Shown here piece after piece: positions 1-6,467 of a stretch of 22,083 bases of DNA. The notes under the pieces are model-generated. The model was not told the origin of the DNA, did not search any database, and worked only from the letters and a program-made list of their open reading frames with translations. The translations under genes and the position numbers were made by a program. Position 1 is the stretch's first letter. Every line of letters starts with the position of its first letter. This DNA is from an uncultured Collinsella sp. Lineage in GTDB: Bacteria > Actinomycetota > Coriobacteriia > Coriobacteriales > Coriobacteriaceae. Location of the stretch: positions 1-22,083 of the forward strand of contig CAAEUX010000043.1 in assembly GCA_900759335.1 (NCBI GenBank), given 5' to 3'.

Positions 1-16
1 AGTCGATCGCGAGTTC

Positions 17-54
17 CGCACGAGCCAGAGAGCACTTAATGTGCTCTCTGTGCG
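17..54. repeat. Hairpin near the left edge
   Basis: A perfect 10-bp inverted repeat (26-35 with 41-50, 5-nt loop) is extended by a 4-bp outer stem (17-20 with 51-54) across a 5-nt bulge. No T-tract follows, so it is not a standard intrinsic terminator. It could be the end of an upstream transcript or a processing hairpin. The rest of 1-120 shows no gene. Confidence 0.5.
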
Positions 55-136
55 AGTCAGGACTGTCCGAGCAGACGACTTCACATGCCGCCGTGCGACC
101 GGGGCGAACACCCTTCAAAGATTTTCAAAAAAGTTG

Positions 137-166
137 TTGACGCGCGTGTAACGACTCGTCTAATAT
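137..166 (+). promoter_or_regulatory. Promoter of the tRNA Ile-Ala-Ile cluster
   Basis: A -35 box TTGACG (137-142) and a -10 box TAATAT (161-166) are separated by 18 bp. An A/T-rich stretch at about 117-136 sits directly upstream and could act as an UP element. Transcription would start near 173, a few bases before the first tRNA. The boxes are close to consensus, as expected for a strongly expressed stable-RNA promoter. Confidence 0.8.
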
Positions 167-180
167 ATCCCTTGCGCGAT

Positions 181-257
181 GGACCTGTAGCTCAGTTGGT
201 TAGAGCGTCCGGCTGATAACCGGGAGGTCACAAGTTCGAATCTTGTCAGGTCCACCA
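181..257 (+). tRNA. tRNA-Ile(GAT), copy 1
   Basis: A complete cloverleaf: acceptor GGACCTG pairs with CAGGTCC, the anticodon GAT is at 215-217 in loop CTGATAA, the T-loop is TTCGAAT, and CCA is encoded at 255-257. It decodes AUC/AUU isoleucine codons. It lies just after a strong promoter and is not embedded in an rRNA spacer within this window. It is identical over all 77 nt to the copy at 405-481. Confidence 0.97.
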
Positions 258-268
258 CTTTCTTTCGC

Positions 269-313
269 AATAAACACCCCAGCGAGAGCCGAGTCGCCGC
301 TGGGGTGTTTATT
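269..313 (+). terminator. Terminator-like hairpin between tRNA-Ile and tRNA-Ala
   Basis: A perfect 16-bp stem (269-284 with 298-313) with a 13-nt loop; its base is A/T-rich and its core is G/C-rich, the usual layout of an intrinsic terminator in both directions. tRNA-Ala begins only 11 bp later, leaving no room for a promoter. Either transcription reads through partially, or the hairpin is a processing element of a tricistronic precursor. Confidence 0.65.
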
Positions 314-324
314 ACTGTCTCCGT

Positions 325-400
325 GGGGGTTTAGCTCAGCTGGGAGAGCGCGGGCTTTGCAAGCCTGAGGTCAGGGGTTCGATCCCCCTAACCTCCACCA
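325..400 (+). tRNA. tRNA-Ala(TGC)
   Basis: A complete cloverleaf: acceptor GGGGGTT pairs with AACCTCC and includes the G3-U70 wobble that is the main alanine identity element. The anticodon TGC is at 358-360 in loop TTTGCAA, and CCA is encoded at 398-400. It sits between two identical tRNA-Ile genes in the same direction, 4 bp before the second one. Confidence 0.97.
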
Positions 401-404
401 TGAT

Positions 405-481
405 GGACCTGTAGCTCAGTTGGTTAGAGCGTCCGGCTGATAACCGGGAGGTCACAAGTTCGAATCTTGTCAGGTCCACCA
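405..481 (+). tRNA. tRNA-Ile(GAT), copy 2
   Basis: The sequence is identical to the tRNA at 181-257; the anticodon GAT is at 439-441 and CCA is encoded. It begins 4 bp after tRNA-Ala and must be co-transcribed with it. The identity points to recent duplication or gene conversion. A terminator follows 14 bp later. Confidence 0.97.
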
Positions 482-495
482 TCAAAACTGTGAAG

Positions 496-526
496 AGCCC
501 TGAGGCGTTGCCTCGGGGCTTTTTTC
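496..526 (+). terminator. Intrinsic terminator of the tRNA cluster
   Basis: A 10-bp stem (496-505 with 511-520, one G-U pair), a 5-nt loop, and then a run of T from 520 to 525. Classic rho-independent form, placed right after the last tRNA. Confidence 0.88.
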
Positions 527-553
527 TTGTCTGCGATAAATCTCATTTTGGTT

Positions 554-583
554 TTGTGTGCCGTGCGAAAGATTGGGTAGTAT
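554..583 (+). promoter_or_regulatory. Possible promoter of the DUF151 gene cluster
   Basis: TTGTGT (554-559) and TAGTAT (578-583) are separated by 18 bp, between the tRNA terminator and the start at 641. The -35 match is weak. It is the best candidate in the gap for genes that cannot be served by the terminated tRNA transcript. Confidence 0.4.
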
Positions 584-640
584 AGCTATTCAATGCGGCG
601 GAGCTGCCGCGTGTTAACCGCTACGTACCGGAGGTGTTCC

Positions 641-1141
641 ATGGTTCGTGTCGACATAGAGACCATCGTCATGGCCGCCGGTCCCGTGCCATCGCTTATC
701 GTGCTTCGCGAGCGCTGCAGCAAATCGGACTCGCCCGCGCCACTGCGTTCCCTTTCCATTCAGACTGGTTCGTTTGAGGCCGCTGCCATCAGCCGCGGCA
801 TCGATAGCGGCCGTGCCGATCGCCCGATCACGCACGACCTGCTGCTCGATACTGTTGGTGCCCTGGGTGCCAAGCTCGAACGCATCGAAATCGTTCGCGC
901 CGAGCCGCCCGTGTTTTACGCGACGGTTGTCGTGTTGGCCGATGGCAACGAGCATAGGATCGATGCGCGTCCGAGCGACGCCATCGCCCTCGCCGTACGC
1001 AGTAATGCCCCCATGTTCGTTGAAGACGACATCATGAATCGCCTGGGCACCGTTTCTGCCCATGCCGAGGAAGTCGACGACGAGCAAGAGTTCGAGAAGT
1101 TCGACGAGTTTGTCCATACGCTCTCCCCCGATGACTTCTAA
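641..1141 (+). CDS. Bifunctional nuclease-domain protein (DUF151/BFN)
   Basis: A 166-residue cytosolic protein. The BFN core is recognisable: the stretch RPITHDLL at residues 61-68 and the hallmark ARPSDAIALAVR at 109-120, followed by PMFV. Family members have been described as bifunctional DNase/RNase enzymes, and many bacteria carry one such gene of unclear physiological role. The C-terminus is very acidic. I chose ATG 641 because a GGAGG-type ribosome binding site (629-636) lies at proper distance; an in-frame ATG at 593 has none and would add 16 unconserved-looking residues. The stop abuts the next start (TAAATG), which suggests translational coupling. Family assignment is confident; substrate and role are unknown. 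Confidence 0.85.
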   Translation: MVRVDIETIVMAAGPVPSLIVLRERCSKSDSPAPLRSLSIQTGSFEAAAISRGIDSGRADRPITHDLLLDTVGALGAKLERIEIVRAEPPVFYATVVVLADGNEHRIDARPSDAIALAVRSNAPMFVEDDIMNRLGTVSAHAEEVDDEQEFEKFDEFVHTLSPDDF

Positions 1142-1531
1142 ATGCGGGGCGTCCAGGTTGCGGAGCGTTCGCTGATGGCCGGCGGTATGTCGGCTGAGGC
1201 GGCTGCGATCGCCCGCGAGGCCCAGATGCGCTCGGAGGCTTCTGAGGCGGCTCGCATTGCCTATGTGACGCAGGCCCGCACGCTTCGCGAGCGCCGCGGC
1301 TCGTTTATCAAGATGGTTGTCGTCTCCGTCCTTGTCGCGGCAATCTGCTCGCGCCTTCGTGGTACAGTTGGTGCGCTTGGGTTTTCGATCTCTACGGGCC
1401 TTGTGATCTGGGGTGTGGTCGATGCGGTAATGCTGACCAGTCAGATCAAGGTGCTCGACAAGCGCGCAGCGGACATGATGCGCGCCCGCGACGCTGCCGC
1501 CAGGATCGCCGCCGAGGCACAAGAACTGTAA
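1142..1531 (+). CDS. Small membrane protein of unknown function
   Basis: 129 residues that I do not recognise. Residues 17-52 form an Ala/Glu/Arg-rich helix, likely coiled coil. Two hydrophobic stretches follow (about 57-70 and 76-98), separated by a short basic turn, and then a second charged Ala/Arg-rich helix (100-129). This predicts a membrane hairpin with both ends on the cytoplasmic side. ATG 1142 directly follows the stop of the DUF151 gene and could be used by reinitiation. ATG 1175 has a better-placed ribosome binding site (GGAG at 1162-1165), so the true protein may be 11 residues shorter. Gene order suggests co-expression with its neighbours; no function can be assigned. Confidence 0.65.
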   Translation: MRGVQVAERSLMAGGMSAEAAAIAREAQMRSEASEAARIAYVTQARTLRERRGSFIKMVVVSVLVAAICSRLRGTVGALGFSISTGLVIWGVVDAVMLTSQIKVLDKRAADMMRARDAAARIAAEAQEL

Positions 1532-1561
1532 CGACGCCAGACTCGATGGGAAGGTCTAAAG

Positions 1562-2011
1562 ATGGCACAGGATATGCAGGACGCCGGTAACGTCTCCGCC
1601 GAGCTCGACGCCATGGTGTGCGATCTGATCGGCGCGTTCTTGGACGACCTTGCCGCCGGTGAAAACCCTGGCGTGGTCGTGGCAATTGAGGACGCCGCTT
1701 CCAACCGTTATCTGGCGGCGCTCGATGAGGATGGTGAAGAGGCGTGCCTCGAGGCGGCCACCAACTTTATCTCCGAGCACAAGATGGGTCTTAAGGACGA
1801 GGGCCTGGGCCGTATCGCTCGCTATGCCATCGGCTACACCGGCTGCGTCGAGATTGACGGCGGCTATCACGATGCTCTGCTCGTGAGCTTCTTCGAAACC
1901 ACGCTCGAGAGTGGTTTTTCGGCATATGTGCTGTATGAGGGCATGGGCGCCGGCGATGGTTTTATGTGGAGCGACCCTGAACCTGCAGGTGAGGAAACCC
2001 CTCTCATCTAA
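1562..2011 (+). CDS. Acidic conserved-type protein of unknown function
   Basis: 149 residues, strongly acidic, with no signal peptide or membrane segment, so probably cytosolic. It looks like a compact alpha/beta domain: a helical N-terminal third (residues 11-33), strand-like VVVAI and YLAAL segments, a central helix, and a C-terminal strand-rich half (FSAYVLYEG) ending in an acidic tail. A good ribosome binding site GGGAAGG (1548-1554) precedes ATG 1562. It lies 30 bp after the small membrane protein and 117 bp before typA, so it may close a three-gene operon. I do not recognise the family and assign no function. Confidence 0.72.
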   Translation: MAQDMQDAGNVSAELDAMVCDLIGAFLDDLAAGENPGVVVAIEDAASNRYLAALDEDGEEACLEAATNFISEHKMGLKDEGLGRIARYAIGYTGCVEIDGGYHDALLVSFFETTLESGFSAYVLYEGMGAGDGFMWSDPEPAGEETPLI

Positions 2012-2128
2012 AATCGCTAAAATAAACGAGTTTTCGGTAAAAGGCTCAATATTCCCGTTGAGCGTTGTATCGCTGGGCGGGCCGCATACGCGTGCCGGTT
2101 GTATATAGATAGAAGATAGGGGAACTAC

Positions 2129-3967
2129 ATGCGCGTAGACAATCTGAGGAACATCGCCATCATCGCTCACGTCGACCACGGCAAGACGACGATGGTCGAC
2201 AAGCTCCTGCGTGCCACGGACGCCTTCCGTGCCAACCAGCAGGTCGAGGACCGCGTCCTGGATTCCAACGACCAGGAGCGCGAGCGCGGCATTACGATTC
2301 TCGCCAAGAACATTTCTATCGAGTACAAGGACGTTAAGATCAACGTCATCGACACCCCGGGCCACGCCGACTTTGGCGGCGAGGTCGAGCGCGTGCTGCG
2401 TATGGCCGACGGCGCCCTGCTGCTGGTCGACGCCTTTGAGGGCCCCATGCCCCAGACCCGCTTCGTGCTGCGTCACGCTATCGACACCGGCCTTAAGATT
2501 ATGATCGTCATCAACAAGATCGATCGTCCGGGTGCTAACCCCGAGAAGGCCTACAACGACTGCCTCGACCTTATGGCCGACCTGGGCGCCACCGACGACC
2601 AGCTTGAGTTCGCCATGGAGCACGTGGTCTACGCCAGCGCCATGAACGGCTTTGCCCGTCTTGACCCCAACGACGGCAACATGGACATGTATCCGCTGCT
2701 CGATATGATCATCGACGACATGCCCGCGCCCGAGGTTGACGAGAACGCCCCGCTGGCCATGCAGTGCGTGACCATCGACCACTCCAACTTCGTCGGCCGC
2801 ATCGGTATCGGTCGCGTGTACTCCGGCGCCATTCACCAGGGCGACCAGATCCTGGTTGTGAAGAACGACGGCTCCAGCGCCACCGCTACCGTCAAGCAGC
2901 TCTTTACCTTCGACTACCTGGGCCGCACCGAGTGCCAGGAAGTCGGCGCCGGCGATATCGCCGCTGTCGTGGGTATTGAACGCACCGATATCGGCGATGT
3001 CTACACCGACCCCGAGAACCCCGTCGAGCTCGAGCCCATCGAGATTGACCCGCCGACCCTGTCCATCGTCTTTGAAGCTTCGACCTCCCCGCTCGTCGGT
3101 CGCGACGGCGACATCGTGGGCGCCCGTCAGCTCAAGGAGCGCCTGTTCAACGAGGCCGAGAACAACGTGACCATGAAGATCGAGGAGCTCGAGGACAAGA
3201 GCGGCGTCGAGGTCTCTGGCCGCGGCATCCTGCACCTGTCCGTCCTGATGGAGTCCATGCGCCGCGAGGGCTTTGAGTTCCAGGTCGGCCGTCCCCGCGT
3301 TCTGTTTAAGAAGGACGAGAACGGCAACAAGATGGAGCCTGTCGAGCAGGCCGTCGTCGAGTGCCCGGACGAGTACTCGGGCAAGGTCGTTGAGGTCTTC
3401 GGTACCTCCGGCGGCATCATGACGAGCATGGACACCTCGGGCATCGTGACGCACCTCGAGTTCAAAATCCCGACGCGCGGCATCATGGGTCTTAAGAACC
3501 GCATCATGAACGTCACCCACGGCGAGGGCGTGTTCTACCACACCTTCCTGGAGTATGGTCCCTATGCCGGCGAGATCGGCAACCGTCAGAACGGCGCCAT
3601 GATTTCTATGACCACCGAGAAGGCCGTCGCCTACGCTCTGGGCACGCTGCAGGAGCGCGGCCAGCTGTTCGTTGAGCCGGGCACCGAGTGCTATGAGGGC
3701 ATGATCGTGGGCGAGCGCAGCAAGGCTGGCGACATGGTCGTCAACATCGCCCGTACCAAGAACCTGGGCAACCAGCGTTCCTCGACCTCCGATATCTCCG
3801 TCCAGCTGGTGCCGCCTCGCACCTTCTCGCTGGAGGAGGCGCTGGAGTATATCGCCGACGACGAGCTGGTCGAGATCACTCCCAAGAACATCCGCCTGCG
3901 CAAGCGTCTGCTCAACGCCACCGACCGCAAGAAGGCTGCCGTCCGCGCCGGCCAGGTCAACAAATAA
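2129..3967 (+). CDS. typA: Ribosome-associated GTPase TypA/BipA
   Basis: A translational GTPase of 612 residues, the normal length. It binds the ribosome in the same site as EF-G and assists 50S assembly and stress or low-temperature growth. All GTPase motifs are intact: P-loop AHVDHGKT (13-20), switch I RGIT (53-56), DTPGH (75-79), NKID (129-132) and SA at 170-171. A beta-barrel domain, two EF-G-like domains and the TypA-specific C-terminal domain follow; the C-terminal half contains EGMIVGE and ends in a basic tail. ATG 2129 has the ribosome binding site AGGGGAA (2118-2124). The gene is monocistronic or distal to the unknown genes and ends in a strong terminator. Confidence 0.98.
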   Translation: MRVDNLRNIAIIAHVDHGKTTMVDKLLRATDAFRANQQVEDRVLDSNDQERERGITILAKNISIEYKDVKINVIDTPGHADFGGEVERVLRMADGALLLVDAFEGPMPQTRFVLRHAIDTGLKIMIVINKIDRPGANPEKAYNDCLDLMADLGATDDQLEFAMEHVVYASAMNGFARLDPNDGNMDMYPLLDMIIDDMPAPEVDENAPLAMQCVTIDHSNFVGRIGIGRVYSGAIHQGDQILVVKNDGSSATATVKQLFTFDYLGRTECQEVGAGDIAAVVGIERTDIGDVYTDPENPVELEPIEIDPPTLSIVFEASTSPLVGRDGDIVGARQLKERLFNEAENNVTMKIEELEDKSGVEVSGRGILHLSVLMESMRREGFEFQVGRPRVLFKKDENGNKMEPVEQAVVECPDEYSGKVVEVFGTSGGIMTSMDTSGIVTHLEFKIPTRGIMGLKNRIMNVTHGEGVFYHTFLEYGPYAGEIGNRQNGAMISMTTEKAVAYALGTLQERGQLFVEPGTECYEGMIVGERSKAGDMVVNIARTKNLGNQRSSTSDISVQLVPPRTFSLEEALEYIADDELVEITPKNIRLRKRLLNATDRKKAAVRAGQVNK

Positions 3968-3994
3968 GCGCTGGGCTTTATAGCGTCTAACGAG

Positions 3995-4030
3995 AAAGGG
4001 CGTCGACCGCGATGGTCGGCGCCCTTTTTT
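3995..4030 (+). terminator. Intrinsic terminator of typA
   Basis: An 11-bp stem (3998-4008 with 4014-4024, one G-U pair), a 5-nt loop and six T residues (4025-4030). The AAA before the stem can pair with the first T residues, so it may also stop minus-strand transcription from the converging gene. Confidence 0.92.
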
Positions 4031-4055
4031 GTGCACAGGGACTGAGCTGGTCTGC

Positions 4056-4090
4056 ACCACCACAAAGGTGCCTGGCACCTTTGTGGTGGT
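4056..4090. repeat. Perfect 35-bp intergenic palindrome
   Basis: Two perfect 17-nt arms (4056-4072 and 4074-4090) are separated by a single base at 4073. It lies between the convergent genes typA and 4097-5242, just past the typA terminator. There is no T-tract on either side, so it is not an ordinary terminator. The near-zero spacer and perfect symmetry resemble a dispersed palindromic repeat or a transcription barrier between convergent units. Confidence 0.7.
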
Positions 4091-4096
4091 TGGTGG

Positions 4097-5242
4097 CTAA
4101 GCGGTGGGGAGTTCTGGCGTGTTAGCCGGCTGCTGCGGCTTGAGGTGGGCGTTGCGCCAGATGATTTGGATGATGTAACCGAGCATAAAGACAAAGGCCA
4201 CGCCACTGATGAAGTCGCCTACGAGGGGAAGCCCCGTGAGGGCGCCTGCGATTACGCCGCCCACAGCCGCCATGGCGTAGCGGTTCTGGCTGTTTCCGAC
4301 CATGCGCGCGATCGCGCACCCCGCAAAGGCGCTCGACACCAGTGCGATACCAATAACACCGCACAAGAGGGCTCCGGCAAGCGACAGACCAGCGATAGAG
4401 ATAATCAGCAGTAGGACGGCGGGGACGATAGCAATCGTGCTCAGAAGACCGCTCACCCACAGGGGCATGGGGCGCTGGTGGAGCATGCCGGCGGCGCTGG
4501 CAGTCGCGCGCGGAAAGACGAGCTCGAGCAGCAGAGCGACAAAGCAGGTCGAGAGTGCCGCGGCGACGATACCGCCGATGACATCGTTAACGGTGGAAGT
4601 ATCCTCGTTCTCGGTGCGGTCGATCTTGAGCGCGCCGACCTCGGCTCCCGCGGCACGCTCGGGGTCCTCGGAGACGTGCGCGTTCACGGTGCCGGTGATG
4701 TGGGCGTTCTTGCCCAGGATGAGCTTGTCGGCCCAAACCTCGACATCGCCCTCGACGGTGCCATCGATGGTCACCGTGTTGCCCGCAAGCGCTGCCGACT
4801 TGGTAAAGCCGCGCAGGGCAACCGTCTCGCCTATCGCGTAAAAACAGTTGGCGGTGCTGTCGGAATTGAGCACAACGTGCTGACCGACGACCGTGACGCT
4901 GCCATCAACCGTGGTCTTGGCGATATCGATAGTGCGTGCCGCCAAGCGGACGGCGCCGCCCACCGTGCAGTCGCGAATTGAGAGGGCATCGCCCGCAGCG
5001 ATGATATCGTGGTCGATGGAAGCATCGTCCAAGTTGAGGGCCTGACCGGCCCAGTACAGGTCACCCTCGACGCCGGACGGATTGGCGTCATTGTCGGTCG
5101 CAAGTACGTTGCCTGCGGTGTCCGTGCCGGCGAACGACGCCGTGGGAAGCGCAGTGATCGCCAGTGCGATGAGCGCGAATGCCATAAGCAGGCAGCGACG
5201 CATTTTGTGTGACGTCGTCGCCACGGTTTGATTGAAAGTCAT
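4097..5242 (-). CDS. Secreted beta-helix (bactofilin-like) domain fused to a membrane domain
   Basis: 381 residues. A signal peptide or first membrane helix (about 14-38) is followed by a domain of short repeats rich in G, V, I and D (about 58-190; for example DGTVEGDVEVWADKLIL), typical of polymer-forming or bactofilin-type right-handed beta-helices. Four to five hydrophobic helices follow (about 222-243, 262-285, 286-312, 322-345, 346-362), then a short Pro/Gln-rich cytosolic tail. The repeat domain should lie outside the membrane. Similar proteins are described as polymer-forming cytoskeletal or hypothetical membrane proteins; the role is unknown. ATG 5242 is backed by the ribosome binding site AAAGGA. 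A start at residue 14 lacks one. It lies 107 bp downstream of the TRIC-type gene on the same strand. Confidence 0.75.
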   Translation of the reverse strand: MTFNQTVATTSHKMRRCLLMAFALIALAITALPTASFAGTDTAGNVLATDNDANPSGVEGDLYWAGQALNLDDASIDHDIIAAGDALSIRDCTVGGAVRLAARTIDIAKTTVDGSVTVVGQHVVLNSDSTANCFYAIGETVALRGFTKSAALAGNTVTIDGTVEGDVEVWADKLILGKNAHITGTVNAHVSEDPERAAGAEVGALKIDRTENEDTSTVNDVIGGIVAAALSTCFVALLLELVFPRATASAAGMLHQRPMPLWVSGLLSTIAIVPAVLLLIISIAGLSLAGALLCGVIGIALVSSAFAGCAIARMVGNSQNRYAMAAVGGVIAGALTGLPLVGDFISGVAFVFMLGYIIQIIWRNAHLKPQQPANTPELPTA

Positions 5243-5255
5243 GGTTGATCCTTTT

Positions 5256-5280
5256 GTTAGGTGTTCGGCATATACCTAAC
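5256..5280 (-). promoter_or_regulatory. Inverted repeat in the upstream region of the beta-helix gene
   Basis: GTTAGGT (5256-5262) and ACCTAAC (5274-5280) form a perfect 7-bp inverted repeat with an 11-nt spacer, 14 bp before the start codon and just upstream of the ribosome binding site. It could be an operator or a leader hairpin. No convincing -35/-10 pair was found next to it. Confidence 0.4.
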
Positions 5281-5349
5281 AGGGTACCCAACGCGTGGGC
5301 GCTCTAAAAGAACCTCTCGGTTGCATTTCGAAGGGTCGTGCCGTGCTGT

Positions 5350-6039
5350 CTACTTTTTACGGTGCAAGAAGCGTGCGATGTCTTCTTCGGTGGGGCTTTT
5401 GATGTCAAAGCGCAGCGAGAGCCAGCGCAGGCCCATGGTCACGACAACGCATACGACCAGCGCGGCGACATTGCTCATGATGCCGCTCATAACGAGACAC
5501 ACGTAGCTTGTCGATCCGGCGATGGCGGCGATGGCATAAAAGTTAGTACGTTGGAAAATGCCCGGAACCACGCCCATAAAGCCGTCGCGCAACATGCCGC
5601 CGCCCACCGCGGTGAAAAAGCCCATCATGATGCACACCGCCGGCGCAAAGCCGTAGACCAGCGCCTTGTCTGCTCCAGTGGCGGCGTAGATGCCGACCGA
5701 GATGATGTCGAGCAGGGGAATGAGTTTTTCGGGTTTGTCAACGATTGCCGGGAAAATATAGATGATGGCCGCCGTGGCAATGGAAAGCGGGAGTGCCATC
5801 GGCTGGTTGAGGATGTAGACGTTGCCCACCTGCAGCGTCATGTCGCGCAAGAGACCTCCGCCCAGACCGCAGACCACCGCGAGCGCGACCGCGCCCACCA
5901 GGTCAAGCTTGTGCTCGCGCGCGACCAACACGCCCGAGATTGAAGCCGCGACGACGGCGAACATCTCGAGCCAAAACGGGATGGCGACCATGGCATCCGA
6001 TGCATGTGAGGTAATGGTTACGGCAGCGACGACGGGCAA
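5350..6039 (-). CDS. TRIC-family (UPF0126) cation channel-like membrane protein
   Basis: 229 residues, nearly all hydrophobic, with about seven predicted membrane helices. Two homologous halves each carry the family signature: GGGLLRD at residues 60-66 and GGGMLRD at 146-152. This is the prokaryotic trimeric intracellular cation (TRIC) channel family, formerly UPF0126; structural work on bacterial homologues supports a potassium-conducting trimer, but the physiological role is unclear. The best start is TTG 6039, preceded by AGAAGGA seven bases upstream; the first good ATG alternative is at residue 17 and would still keep all membrane helices. The gene may head a two-gene unit with the beta-helix protein. 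The short basic tail HRKK is typical of a cytosolic end. Confidence 0.88.
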   Translation of the reverse strand: MPVVAAVTITSHASDAMVAIPFWLEMFAVVAASISGVLVAREHKLDLVGAVALAVVCGLGGGLLRDMTLQVGNVYILNQPMALPLSIATAAIIYIFPAIVDKPEKLIPLLDIISVGIYAATGADKALVYGFAPAVCIMMGFFTAVGGGMLRDGFMGVVPGIFQRTNFYAIAAIAGSTSYVCLVMSGIMSNVAALVVCVVVTMGLRWLSLRFDIKSPTEEDIARFLHRKK

Positions 6040-6076
6040 GATGGGGTCCTTCTGATTGCAGGTTTAGACAATGCCC

Positions 6077-6215
6077 GTACATAGTACATGGTTGGCGGGC
6101 GTGGCGACCCTATTGCTCGGTAAACGGTCGGGACTGGGTGGGGGCGTAGGTACATAACATGTACATCAGCCTCCAAAGATGTCGAAAAATGTCGGTTTTG
6201 GAGGGTGACGTACAT
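6077..6215. promoter_or_regulatory. Cluster of five GTACAT motifs upstream of the TRIC gene
   Basis: GTACAT occurs at 6077, 6084, 6150, 6161 and 6210; the copy at 6161 sits within the perfect palindrome ATGTACAT. Five copies in 139 bp of GC-rich DNA are unlikely by chance. Being palindromic at GTAC, they look like half-sites of a regulator controlling the divergent minus-strand gene. No promoter boxes of good quality were identified, so a regulatory role is inference. Confidence 0.4.
6170..6204. repeat. Inverted repeat with internal direct repeat
   Basis: CCTCCAAA (6170-6177) and TTTGGAGG (6197-6204) are perfect complements. Between them ATGTCG occurs twice around an A-run. The element lies between GTACAT motifs in a gene-free stretch. 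No T-tract follows; the role is unknown. Confidence 0.5.
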
Positions 6216-6276
6216 GTTTGGGGGTCTGGGTTGATGTTGAACGCGATGGGGGCGTGGCTGAATAGGAGGGATGTCC

Positions 6277-6357
6277 AAATTTTGAGCGGAGCTCAAAATT
6301 TATCCGGTCGGCTTACGCCGACCGCGCTGCGCTAAAAACGCGCCACGGGCGCGTTTT
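6277..6357. repeat. Three consecutive perfect hairpins
   Basis: An 11-bp stem with a 3-nt loop (6277-6287/6291-6301), an 8-bp stem with a 4-nt loop (6305-6312/6317-6324) and a 10-bp stem with a 3-nt loop (6335-6344/6348-6357) follow one another with only 3 and 10 bases between. An outer pair, AGGAGGGAT (6264-6272) with ATCCCTCCT (6387-6395), could close them into a multi-way junction. The third has a T-run and could terminate plus-strand transcripts. Confidence 0.7.
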
Positions 6358-6378
6358 CTTTACGCTCCGCGCCCTGGC

Positions 6379-6403
6379 GGGTTCGAATCCCTCCTCCTCC
6401 GCC
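6379..6403 (+). repeat. 25-bp inverted copy of the tRNA-Ser(CGA) 3' end
   Basis: These 25 bases are the exact reverse complement of 6469-6493, which is the T-arm and acceptor end of the functional tRNA-Ser(CGA) on the minus strand. The copies face each other across 65 bp that contain the tRNA terminator. An integrase attachment duplicate would be a direct repeat, so this orientation does not fit a simple att pair. Confidence 0.85.
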
Positions 6404-6425
6404 GTATTTGCTTGTAAGGGACTCA

Positions 6426-6456
6426 AAAGAAAAAAGCTCCCATTCTCGGGAGCTTT
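6426..6456 (-). terminator. Intrinsic terminator of tRNA-Ser(CGA)
   Basis: A 9-bp stem (6433-6441 with 6448-6456) and a 6-nt loop are followed, in the minus direction, by a T-rich run corresponding to the A-rich plus-strand bases 6426-6435. It lies 11 bp beyond the tRNA end. Confidence 0.88.
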
Positions 6457-6467
6457 CTCAATCTAAA

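Larger units (their letters stand above)
6248..6406 (+). pseudogene. Possible degenerate tRNA-Ser-like relic with hairpin insertion
   Basis: The 3' part (6377-6403) matches the T-arm and acceptor 3' strand of the nearby tRNA-Ser(CGA) exactly over 25 nt (6379-6403), on the opposite strand. At 6248-6254 GGGGGCG could pair with CTCCTCC (six of seven positions), and TGGCTGAATAGG resembles a tRNA-Ser D-region start. The middle, where the anticodon and variable arms belong, is replaced by three hairpins. The T-stem has one mismatch and CCA is CCG. This suggests a broken tRNA copy, but the 5' resemblance is weak. Confidence 0.35.

Noticed and set aside
1556..4078. Long minus-strand open frame opposite typA
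   Set aside because: It mirrors the typA codons in a GC-rich genome, has no ribosome binding site, and its composition (many Val, Asp, His, Leu) is typical of antisense shadows.
5311..5322. Possible terminator of the TRIC gene on the minus strand
   Set aside because: Only a 4-bp stem with a short T-run; too weak to call.
6018..6296. 92-codon minus-strand open frame upstream of the TRIC gene
   Set aside because: Pro/Arg/His-rich with no start signal, and it overlaps the TRIC start and the inverted repeats.
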